A stretch of 64,000 nucleotides of DNA from Plasmodium relictum. Lineage: Eukaryota; Apicomplexa; Aconoidasida; Haemosporida; Plasmodiidae. Below are positions 10,857 through 20,541 of this stretch, piece after piece. The position numbers were made by a program, and so were the translations under genes. Each line of letters starts with the position of its first letter. Position 1 is the stretch's first letter. Where the stretch lies: positions 1 to 64,000 of the forward strand of contig NC_041690.1 of NCBI RefSeq assembly GCF_900005765.1. Reading direction: 5' to 3'. The notes beneath the pieces are model-generated. The model saw only the letters and a program-made list of their open reading frames with translations. It was not told the origin of the DNA and made no database searches.

Positions 10857-11726
10857 ATGTATTCATCTAAAAGACCATATAAAATATTGCAAAAAGGAAA
10901 AATAAATGACGATAATAAAAAAGACACTAACGAAAAAAAAAAAGAAGATAAGATATATGAAGATGGCAAGAAATACATTAGTGAGAGAAAAAAAAAAGAA
11001 GAAGAAATGAAATATTATGATACAAGTTATAGAAAATATACTAATAAAAGCTATGAAGAAAGTGAAAGAAGAAAAAAAAGTTCAAGAAATTATAATTCTG
11101 GTAGTAACTATTATGAAAAATACTCGAAGGTGTATACTAATTACTATGATGAAAAATTGAATAATCAGGCATCATTAAAAAAAAAAAATAATGTATTAGT
11201 GTCTTTGTTAATTCAATCAAAAAATGATGTCAACAAAAAAAAAATTGTGGTAAGACATTTACCTCCAACTTTAAGTGAAAATCATTTTTTTGATTCATTT
11301 TCAAATAATCTAAAGGATGAATTAGATTATTATTATTATGTTAATGGGAGAGTAGGAAAGGATTCATCAGGTGATATAATTCATTCTCGCATTTATTTAT
11401 CTTTTAAAGATGATTTGAAAACAGAAGAATTCATAAGAACTCAAAATGGAAAATTTTTTTATGACTTAAATGGGGTTAAGTATAAAGCAATTGTATCGTT
11501 AGCACCGAATCAAACATTAATACAAAAAAATAAGCATGATGGTAGAAATAATACTTTAGACTCAGATGAATATTTTTTAAAATGCTGCGAAGAAATGAAT
11601 AACCCTATTCAACCTATAAGGAAAGATATAGATTATTATGAATTAATTAATGTAGTAAATGAAAATGGCGCTATATTATCTCCTATAGTTGTAGAATTAA
11701 GAAATAAATTAAAAAAAAAAAAATAA
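10857..11726 (+). CDS. UPF3: UPF3-type nonsense-mediated decay factor (Smg4/UPF3 domain)
   Basis: The 289-residue protein begins with about 110 Lys/Glu/Tyr-rich low-complexity residues, followed by a Smg4/UPF3 RRM-like domain at about 126-220. Hallmarks are KKIVVRHLPPTLSE near residue 127, the long Tyr-rich loop DYYYYVNGRVG, a IYLSFKDD strand, and VKYKAIVSLAPNQ near 207-219. UPF3 bridges the exon-junction/ribosome machinery to UPF2 and UPF1 in nonsense-mediated mRNA decay and shuttles between nucleus and cytoplasm. The C-terminal exon-junction-binding tail seen in animal UPF3B is not obvious; the protein ends in poly-Lys. It is a single exon convergent with NMNAT. From memory the pair is also adjacent in P. 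falciparum. Confidence 0.88.
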   Translation: MYSSKRPYKILQKGKINDDNKKDTNEKKKEDKIYEDGKKYISERKKKEEEMKYYDTSYRKYTNKSYEESERRKKSSRNYNSGSNYYEKYSKVYTNYYDEKLNNQASLKKKNNVLVSLLIQSKNDVNKKKIVVRHLPPTLSENHFFDSFSNNLKDELDYYYYVNGRVGKDSSGDIIHSRIYLSFKDDLKTEEFIRTQNGKFFYDLNGVKYKAIVSLAPNQTLIQKNKHDGRNNTLDSDEYFLKCCEEMNNPIQPIRKDIDYYELINVVNENGAILSPIVVELRNKLKKKK

Positions 11727-12537
11727 AAATAAGTTCTATTTAAAAATGTATTTTGTTTAAATTATAAGAAGAAATTACGTAAAATATAATATAGAAAAAA
11801 AAAAAAAAAATAAATAAATAAAATTAAATAAAATAAAATAAAAGTAGATAAAGAAAATAATAATGATAAATTTTATAAGGAAATAAAAGTTTTGTTAAAA
11901 TAATTCACTATTTATATAATTGTAGTGTCAAAAAAAATAAAATAAAATAAAAAAATAAAAAAAGAACAAAGCTTAATAAAAGATGTGTTAAAAAGTTTCA
12001 AGTGATAAATTAATGTAAAAAAAACTAAGGATATTATAAATATTTATACATCTGTGATTTAGACAAAAATATTATCAAGAAAAAAGAAAAGAAAAAAAAT
12101 ATTTCTTTAAATTTATGATTAAAAGTTATTATACTTAAGGTAGTTACTAAATATAAAATTAATTTATAAATAGAGGGTAATTAAATCTTCAATAAAGTTT
12201 TTTATATTTTCATAATCAAAATTCATCGAGTTTTTTTTTATATGTAGAAATATCAATAGATAATAATAGTAAAAAGAAAAATTAAAATAAATAATTTATT
12301 TTTCATAAAAATATATAATTATGTTTTATTTTTAAAAATTTTAATATATAATATAATATTTAGGAATAAATGAATGAAATTATAAAAATAAAATTTGCAT
12401 AATTCATTTTTATTTGAAATTTTTACTTAAAAAATTATTTTTTTAAAAAATATCTGATATATATATTTTGGTTCATAAAAAGTAATATAGTTCGTGTAAA
12501 TTATTATTTAAAGTAATAAAAATCAAGACAACTAAAA
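11727..12537. other. Convergent intergenic region UPF3 / NMNAT
   Basis: This 0.8-kb region lies between two converging stop codons and will hold both 3' UTRs and polyadenylation sites. It includes purine-rich (AAATA)n-like sequence at about 11790-11850. No gene was seen. Confidence 0.6.
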
Positions 12538-13158
12538 TTATTCTACATTGCATTGGTATAAGTTATGTTTTTTTATATAATCAAGAATAAGGGGATTAAT
12601 TAATTTTTTTAATTCTTTTGGATTGTTATTTTTGGCTAGCATTTTTCTTATATTACTTGATGAAATAAAATTAACCTCAGACAAATGCTTGAATTCAATT
12701 AAATAATATTTAGGAAATTGTTTTAGTATATTTTTGTCTATTTTAAAATTACCTCTTTCAATAATTATAAAATAATTTTCTAAAATTAATTTTTCACTAT
12801 TATCCCAAAGAGATATATCACTTAATAAATCGGAGCCAAGGCAGAAGTAAAAAGTATTATTAGGATATTTTTCTTTTTGCGTTTTTAATAAATCATAAGT
12901 TGGAGTTATTTTATTTATATATTCAAGATCCTTTAAAAATATTTTATTTTTTAATATTTCAGATGCATTATTTATAATTATAGATAACATTTCATATCTG
13001 TGTTGGAAATATGTTAATTCCTTATCATTTCTACATTTACTTATAACTACCCAAATTTCATCAATCCAATTTAAATTACAAATTTTAGTGAGAACCATTT
13101 CGTGTGCATTCGTAATTGGATCAAAAGAACCTCCATATATACATATATTTTTATTCAT
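12538..13158 (-). CDS. NMNAT: Nicotinate/nicotinamide mononucleotide adenylyltransferase
   Basis: The 206-residue enzyme transfers AMP from ATP to (nicotinate) mononucleotide, the last-but-one step of NAD synthesis. The nucleotidyltransferase signature is GGSFDPITNAH at residues 9-19. The second histidine of the [H/T]xGH motif is present, with Ala replacing Gly. FCLGSDLL lies near 105-112, and ISSSNIRKML at 165-174 matches the C-terminal ISSTxxR phosphate-binding motif. Length is close to bacterial NadD, which the compact form resembles more than the longer eukaryotic NMNATs; this is known for Plasmodium. It starts at the first Met, directly before the first beta strand. It is convergent with UPF3, a single exon. 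Confidence 0.92.
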   Translation of the reverse strand: MNKNICIYGGSFDPITNAHEMVLTKICNLNWIDEIWVVISKCRNDKELTYFQHRYEMLSIIINNASEILKNKIFLKDLEYINKITPTYDLLKTQKEKYPNNTFYFCLGSDLLSDISLWDNSEKLILENYFIIIERGNFKIDKNILKQFPKYYLIEFKHLSEVNFISSSNIRKMLAKNNNPKELKKLINPLILDYIKKHNLYQCNVE

Positions 13159-14080
13159 TTTGAAAAAAAAAAGTGAAAAATTGAATGAAGATGTGAAATG
13201 ATAAAAAATTCTAGTCTTTATTACTATTTTTTTTATTTCTTTATTTAAAAAAGTATTGGATTTTTCATATTTTTTTGCCTTTATAAGTTTATATATATTG
13301 TTAATTTCTATTATTTATTTAATTTTATTTTTATTTATTTTTTTTTATAAAAATAAAACAGTAAATGGATAGTTTGGGGATATTTAAAACATCATGTATT
13401 TTTTGTATATCTTACAAGAACATTTTTTATGAAAGATATTTTTTAGATTAAAAAACAAAAAGATATTTACATTCATAAAAATTATTTATAAAAGTTATTT
13501 ATAAAATGTAACGACATTAAAAAATAAAACAAAAAAACAAAAGTAATATATATTAATGAAAAATACAATACATTTTATAGTTTCAGGAAAAAATTCATTT
13601 TATTAAAATAGAAAAATATATAAAAAAAAAAATTATAAATTTTTTTTTCATTTTGAATTAAAATTTTTAACTAATGAGGGCAAAATATTATTTCAAGATG
13701 AAATAATATAAAAAAAAAAAAAAGAATTATATACAAACTAAAAAAATATTTAAAGAAAAGTAAAAATAAAAAAATTGAAATATAACTAAAAATTTTAAGA
13801 AAATGCACAATTGAAAATAGAGATAGAATCAACATTCTTAAAAAAATGAAAAAATAAAAATTGAAAAATACTCTATTCTTATAAAAATAAAAAAAATATC
13901 TATTAAAGAGTAATAAGATTACTATAAAAAATGAAGAAATACAATAGAAAGTAATTCAAATTATTATAAAAAAAAAAAAAAGGAAAAAAAAAATTTACAA
14001 ATTGAAAAATATGAATTAAAAAGGAAAAAAAAAAATGAATATGACTTAATTTCTTATACACCTAAAGAAAAGGATTTTTT
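13159..14080. other. Intergenic region between NMNAT and the 14.1-kb gene
   Basis: This 0.9-kb region carries the NMNAT promoter and the 3' end of the next minus-strand gene. It is A-rich on the plus strand with many runs of 8-13 A. No gene or structured RNA was seen. Confidence 0.6.
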
Positions 14081-15244
14081 TTAAAATTTTATGTGTGGTA
14101 TAGCAATAGAATCTAAAGCATCTTTAAGCACAAAAAAAGGTCTTATGTGAATAAATGGTTTTTTTATTATATCTCCTAAAAAGTTGGAAGGTTTTAAAAA
14201 TGCAAAAGAATATGTAAAGCTAATGTTTTTAGGTAATACGACTATATGAAAATGCAAAGTTTGGTGAATCACTGATATTTTGTAATTAATGGTATCTTCA
14301 TCTGTTAACTTATTTTCATGTGCATAAATGTTTAATTTTGTTTTATTTATTAATGTTGAATTATCGTTATCTATATTACAAGCATAAAAATCATTTACAA
14401 AGAAATCAAAATAAATAACTAAATTTTCATAATATTGAACTAAAGCGCTTGATATTTTAGAATGTTCTTCATTCAAAGAATTTAATTCATTTGTTTTTAA
14501 AATTATTCCAATAGAAATATTACTATTTTTGGTCTGAACAATTTGAAAAAAAAATTTACATTCGTTTATTAACCTTTCATCTCCGTATGTAAAGGCATAT
14601 TTTTCCGTTTTATTTTTTTTTTTTTGTAAATAAAAATAATATTTTTGATTTGTAAAATCATTTACACATTTGAACTCTTTATTTTCTTTCCATGGGTTAC
14701 ATCGTTTTTTTGTTTCTTTGTTTAGAATTTTCTTAAAAATATTATCAAATAATGTGTTATAAATGTTATTCATGCATTCAATAAATTTTTTACTAGAAAT
14801 TTCTTTTTTCTCTTTACTAAGACTGGGGGGCTCAAAAGATTCTTTATTTATATTCTTATACAATTCATTTATACTTTTTATCTCTTCTGAATATAGAAAA
14901 TTACAAGTTTTAATATTATCCATCTCATTTTTATCATTTAATTGGTCTTTATTTGGAATATAAAAATGTAATTCTTCAAAACTTGTCTTATTCAAAATTG
15001 TTTGTTCATTTTGTGGATAATTCCCTATATAAATAATATTAGATAAGTCACCTTTATTTTCTAAAACTTCTTCAAAACAATTTTTCATGTACTGTTGAAT
15101 ACTATATAGATATTCATTATTTAATAAGTTGAATCTAATATTTTGAAAAATTAAGTTTTGCTGTTTTATATCACATTTGTTTTTAATTATATATTTTATT
15201 GATTCAATAAATATTCTCATTTCGTTTATCATTATATTATCCAA
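14081..15244 (-). CDS. Conserved-looking protein of unknown function
   Basis: This 387-residue single-exon protein is of moderate complexity, with fewer Asn runs than its neighbours, which argues that it is a folded protein. The N-terminal 70 residues look helical. There is a charged linker around 120-160, then a beta-rich region with CNPWKENKEFKCVNDF near 206 and FFQIVQTKNSNISIGIIL near 252. The C-terminus contains LHFHIVVLPKNISFTYSFAF and ends with SIAIPHIKF. No signal peptide or transmembrane segment was seen, and I could not assign a family. It is oriented head-to-tail with the BTB gene upstream (178 bases apart). A distant profile search against human and yeast complexes would be the decisive test. 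Confidence 0.75.
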   Translation of the reverse strand: MDNIMINEMRIFIESIKYIIKNKCDIKQQNLIFQNIRFNLLNNEYLYSIQQYMKNCFEEVLENKGDLSNIIYIGNYPQNEQTILNKTSFEELHFYIPNKDQLNDKNEMDNIKTCNFLYSEEIKSINELYKNINKESFEPPSLSKEKKEISSKKFIECMNNIYNTLFDNIFKKILNKETKKRCNPWKENKEFKCVNDFTNQKYYFYLQKKKNKTEKYAFTYGDERLINECKFFFQIVQTKNSNISIGIILKTNELNSLNEEHSKISSALVQYYENLVIYFDFFVNDFYACNIDNDNSTLINKTKLNIYAHENKLTDEDTINYKISVIHQTLHFHIVVLPKNISFTYSFAFLKPSNFLGDIIKKPFIHIRPFFVLKDALDSIAIPHIKF

Positions 15245-15422
15245 ACTTAGAAAATAAATATATAATTGTGCGTCTAATAAATAGTGATAATTTCCTAAAA
15301 AAATATAAAAGAAAATAAAAGAAATGAAATGGAATAAAATAAATTAAAAAAAAGGAAATATATTTTACAAATTAATTTTAATTAATTAAATATAGATGTA
15401 TTAATAAAGATAAATTTAAAAA

Positions 15423-16964
15423 TCAAATTAAATAAGATAAATTATTATAATTTTTACTTGAAAATAAGTAAAACCCTGAATCTGAAATGATACGAGCAAA
15501 ATCTTTAAAGATATTCGTTTCCCTGTAAACTGAAGAAAATTGTAGAACTTTAATTATATTTTCAAAGTTGGCTTTTTCACTGATTGCATCGATAACATCA
15601 TTTATAATACTAATAATTTTAAAATGGACGCATTCTATATACATAGTTACTAATAATTTAAAATCTAAATTGTGTAGATTTATATTTTTATAATAGATAT
15701 ATTTAAAAATAGTTTGAATTGCTTCAGGATAATTGGTCTTTAATTTCATTTTTATGTATATAGGTCCATTTTTTTTCTTTAAATTATAATTTTCAACTTT
15801 TTTTTCGATAATATGATAAAAAAAAACAGAAATATATTTTGTTACAAATAAATTAGAAATTATTTTGTGATATCCAAAAAAATTGTCACAGTTTTTTTGT
15901 TTTGGGATTAAAATAATTTCTACAATATTTTTATCATAGGGAGCTATAAAAAAATTTTTTAAAGATTTTACTTTTTCAGCTAATAGAGTCTCACTTAACT
16001 CTAAATATGTTGTATTTTCTCTATCAATATATTTTTTCAGTTCTTTGGATTCTAGAGAGTGTTTATTTTTTTTAATTTTTAGGTAATATTGCAACTCAAG
16101 CTGCTTTAAAAAATATATTTCACTAATTTTTTGTTTTAACTGATAATAATGTTCATCTGATCTCCTTTTTATTAAACTACTTTTATTCAATTTTCCTTTT
16201 AATATCATTTCTAAAATTTCATTACAACTATAGTATCCCTAATAAATAAAAATTAAATAAAAAAGAAATAAATAAAAAAACTTTAAATAAACATATGCAT
16301 TAGAAAGATATAATTTTTTTTTTTTTTTGTGATTGTATGATTATATTTCTATTTAAATGCTTACCATATTTTTTTTTTTTTTGTCTAAAATAGAGTATAT
16401 TTTTTTATGAGTCAGAGCATATATATTTAGAAATAAGATATCATTGTGAGTATTGATTTTTTCATCTTTTATCAATTGTTTAAGTTTTTTTTCTACTTCA
16501 TTCAATATATTATATTTACTTTTTGTTCTTAATTTTGAAAAATCTTTTACTTCTTGTGACTCATTAATAAAATCTACTTTATTTTTAGGTTTATCTTCAG
16601 TTTTATTGAATTCCTGAATTTTATGTTTTTTTGCTTCTCCTTTTTTTCTATTTATATAAATGGAATTTTCATTATCTTTTTTTTTTAAAAATTTAGTTTC
16701 ATAATATTTTAATATATTGGATTTTGATGAAAAAGGTTTTTTAATTAAATCTTTTTTTTGTTCTTGTAATTTCGAAGTCACTTCACTTGCTTTTTTTACA
16801 ATATTAACAATAGATACTTTATTATCATGTATTGTAATTAGTTCATTTCCATCATCTAAATTAATATCTTTTTTTTCGTTTTTTTCTTTTCTCTCTATTG
16901 CACCCAAATTATTTCTTCTTTTAGTGTCAACAGAATGTATTATTTTTTTTGAACAACATATCAT
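15423..16964 (-). CDS. BTB/POZ-domain-like protein, two exons
   Basis: Two exons join cleanly: 16964-16365, ending AATATG before GTAAGC, and 16238-15423, preceded by TTTATTTATTAG. This restores one frame of 471 residues. The N-terminal 200 residues are Lys-rich and unstructured, with a helix at the end of exon 1. After a helical segment, the last ~160 residues fit a BTB/POZ fold. It has FFGYHKIISNLFVTKYISVF as the conserved first helix pair, then a strand IYIKMKLK, then EAIQTIFKYIYYKNINLHN, which is the usual 'yiYtg.i.l' helix, followed by two further helices. BTB domains mediate dimerisation or cullin-3 recruitment, but no BACK, Kelch or zinc-finger partner domain is visible. The domain is divergent and the assignment is by pattern, not by search. 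Confidence 0.65.
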
Positions 16965-18201
16965 TTTAAAAAAAAATACTACCTCGTAATAATAATTAAA
17001 TAGAATAAACTATAGAGTTTTGAATAAATAATTTCTATTAGAATATACTAAAATTTATAAAAAAGGAATATTATTTCAATTTAATTAAAATATGTGTAAT
17101 AACAACAAAGAATAATAATCTAGTTTTTAACAGAAGAATAAAAAAAAAAAAATGTTAAATACATATTTTTACAACAAAAAAAAAAAAAAAGAAAAAATGT
17201 ATGCATATGCAATTTAACTAAGGAGAATTAAAAATCAAAATAAAAAATATATACTAAGAACTAGTTTTAGATATATGCGTCAAAATAATTGATAAATTAT
17301 TATTCTGAGAAAAAAAAAATAGAAACAGAAACTAAGGGATCGAAAGTACAATTTAAAAATTTATAATACTAGTGAGAAATTATTAAAAAGAAAAAGTGCA
17401 AAGTAATTTCTAAAAATATGGATAATAAAAAATTATTATAAATATAATAATCATTATTATTCTAAAGATAAGTTACTTATATAATATAAATAACTAATTT
17501 TAAAAATTGAATTATTTAATTTTTTAAAGCATTTTGATTTTTATAAACTAAAAAAAAAACAAAAAAACATAGTTTATATTTTTAAAAAACAAAAATATCA
17601 CATACTTTACAATTTATCATCGAATAAAAAAAAAAATAAAAATAAAAAAAAGACAAAACAAAAAAAAGCAAATTAAAAAAAATAACTAAATGAATAACAT
17701 CAATACATATCTTATAATCTATGATTTTGTGTAATGAGATTTTTTCTTTTTTCCTTATAAAAAATGATTTTACGTTGCATGCTAAACTTTTTTATTTTTC
17801 ATTGATCATTTTTTTTTATTATTTTATTTTATCTTCTATTTCTGTTAATTTATGCATTCATATGTAATATAATACATATTTTTTTAAGTAAAAAGAAACT
17901 TTAAAAAAAAATATAGATAATATTAAAATATGAAGAAATAATTAGATGAATAAAAATAATAGAATATTACCGTTTTTTATAGTTATAAAGAAAAATAACC
18001 ATCAATACAAAAGTAATATATATATATATATATTAATGAATAATATATTAAAATGCAGTAATTGATGATACAGTTATATATATATATTTAAAATATAATC
18101 ACATGCATAAAGAAGCTATGCTATTTAATGCGTAACCATTTAAATAACACTGATGAATTAATAAAGAATGAGATATAATGAAAAATTAATAGTTTAATAA
18201 A
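16965..18201. other. Divergent intergenic region
   Basis: This 1.2-kb region between the BTB-like gene (-) and the coiled-coil gene (+) holds both promoters. It contains a TGCATGC at about 17778-17784, a core recognised by several apicomplexan AP2 factors, and short (TA)n runs near 18015-18030. No gene was seen. Confidence 0.55.
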
Positions 18202-19068
18202 ATGAACAGCAATGATATAAATCAAATTTTAAATGAAGATATTGAGTGTAAAGATATACAAAAGGAAAATAAAATAAAAATTGCTAATGATTTAGTTAAA
18301 AATTATTGTCTTCTAAAAGAATTAAATTTGTTAAATGCTATTAAAAATGAAGATAAAATAGTTCCTAGCATCAAAAAAGATAATATATCTTATAATAGCA
18401 AAAATATAATATATGCCAATAAATATATTCTGGATTTTTTACAATTAAAAAAACAAAATAAGTTAAAATTAAAAGAAGAAAGAAAAATAAAAAAGAAAAA
18501 GTATGAAGAAATATTAAATGAAAAAGATATATTGAATATTACTAATACTTTAAATGGAAATGAATTGAATTTATCTGTCTATGAAAAAAATATTATGAAT
18601 TATAATGAATTAAATAATTTTCAAATTTTCAACAAAAGCTTATTCGTAAAATATATCGATATGCCAATAATAAATCATAAAAGCTTCCATAAAAAAATTC
18701 TTCAACTTTTAAAATTATTAATTGAAAACTATAATTCTTCATTAAATTTAATTAAAATACAACAAAACATGATGAGTTATTTTACTTTTTACACACAAAA
18801 TTTATTAATTAATAATAAAACATTAATAGAGAAAAATGAAAAATTACTTCAGAATAATTATATTCGTATGGAATTGAAAAGTAAGTCACTTGCTAATGAT
18901 GGCATTGAAATAAAGTTACCTTTTACAAGTCAAGATAATTTATGTTCTTTATTTCAAACACAAATGGATTTATATAGAAAGCATATTAATAATCTCTATA
19001 ATCAAATTGATGATTTAAAAAAATTTTTAAATATATTCAATATGGAAAAAATATCTTCTAATAGTTAA
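18202..19068 (+). CDS. Small coiled-coil protein, unknown function
   Basis: The 288-residue protein is predominantly helical. A Lys/Glu-rich coiled segment lies at about residues 77-115 (LKLKEERKIKKKKYEEIL). A compact region around 150-235 contains YIDMPIINHKSFHKKILQLL and a long helix with IKIQQNMMSYFTFYTQNLL. A C-terminal helix at about 250-283 includes QTQMDLYRKHINNLYNQIDD. No signal peptide, transmembrane segment or enzyme motif was found. The pattern suits a structural subunit of a complex (kinetochore, Mediator or tethering type), but I cannot name it. It is a single exon with an ATG shortly after an in-frame stop, followed by 1.5 kb of intergenic DNA. Confidence 0.7.
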   Translation: MNSNDINQILNEDIECKDIQKENKIKIANDLVKNYCLLKELNLLNAIKNEDKIVPSIKKDNISYNSKNIIYANKYILDFLQLKKQNKLKLKEERKIKKKKYEEILNEKDILNITNTLNGNELNLSVYEKNIMNYNELNNFQIFNKSLFVKYIDMPIINHKSFHKKILQLLKLLIENYNSSLNLIKIQQNMMSYFTFYTQNLLINNKTLIEKNEKLLQNNYIRMELKSKSLANDGIEIKLPFTSQDNLCSLFQTQMDLYRKHINNLYNQIDDLKKFLNIFNMEKISSNS

Positions 19069-20541
19069 AAAAAAAAAAACTTCTAACTATACATATATTA
19101 CTTTAATAAAAATATCTTATGCTTATATTTAATTGGAAATATCTCAATTTTAATAATTTTTTAATAAATTTTAGTAAATTTCACCTTTAAAAATTTTTGT
19201 TTATTAGGTTTAATTTTTTTTTTATTTTTAATATATTATAACTTAGAAACAAAAAAATTCATCAAATATAAAATGAAATAAAGTTGAGACTTCTTTTTTA
19301 TATTATTTTAATTTTTACTTTTTTTTTTGGAATTTTTGAAAGTTCAATGTTATAACCAATTAAAGTACTTTGAGAATAAATGAATGTACACAATATATTC
19401 GTTTATTACTTTCTATAAACTAATATTTAATAACGTATGAAGAAAAAAAAAAATATAAGGAAAAATAGAAAAATGTAATTAAACAAAGTACATTTTATAT
19501 ATAAAAGAATAAAATATATCGTATTAATAGAAAGGAGATAATAAAAAAATAAAAGTAAAGATTTTATATTTTCTTAAGTTTAAAATAATATATAAATATA
19601 CTATAATTTTGTGGTAAATTACTTTTATTTATTCATTCCTTTATATATATATGCAAATGTTTGTAAAATAAAAAATAGATATAATACAAATCATGTAAGT
19701 GGATATAAATATGTACATATTAATTTTAAATAAACTCAAATTAAAATATTTAATTAATTAAAAATTATATAATTCAATGACTTGAATTAAATATAATTAA
19801 ATAAATAAAATTATAACATGTTTTATTTGAAATAACTTTAAATTTATCTTTTACAACTAAATGATATAAACTTTAATAAGTAAAATAAAAAAAAAAAAGA
19901 AAAAGGAATAAAAACATAAATTTCAATTAATAAAATTTTTTATAGTTTTCAAAATTTTTTTCCCATATATATATCTATGTATATGTAGAATAATTTAAAA
20001 ATATAATAAATATACGTTCATACTTGTAATAATTTTTTTTAATGAAATTACATAAAATTTTTTTTTTTTATTTTTAATTGAGCATAATATATTCTATGTT
20101 TTTTTTTATACTATTTAAAAGTGAAAAAAATAATATAGCAAATGATTTTTTAAAAATACAGAAAAAAAAAATAATATCAATCTATAGAGTGTTATCTAGT
20201 TAAATTTCATTTATATTAAAAAAGATAAGTTCTCTTTCGAACTTATGTAAATAAATATACAATATGAAAAATGAATGTAAAATAATTATAGAAATGAGCA
20301 AATAATATATATATAAATATATAAATTTTTAATAATAAATAATCTTGTTTAAATATTATAAAAATATATATAAAGTATTTATTTAATTATATTATTATTT
20401 TTATATATTTATATATTTTATTTTTTATCGATTATTGAAAATGTATTTTCATGTGTAACTTGTCTAATTTAAGAATAAAATGGAATGGAATATTTCTTCT
20501 TATAAGTACATATTAATACTAGCACTTCTCATATTTTTATT
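19069..20541. other. Convergent intergenic region
   Basis: This 1.5-kb region lies between two converging stops. It is very AT-rich with poly-A/T and short (TA)n runs. No gene, structured RNA or repeat family was seen. Confidence 0.6.
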
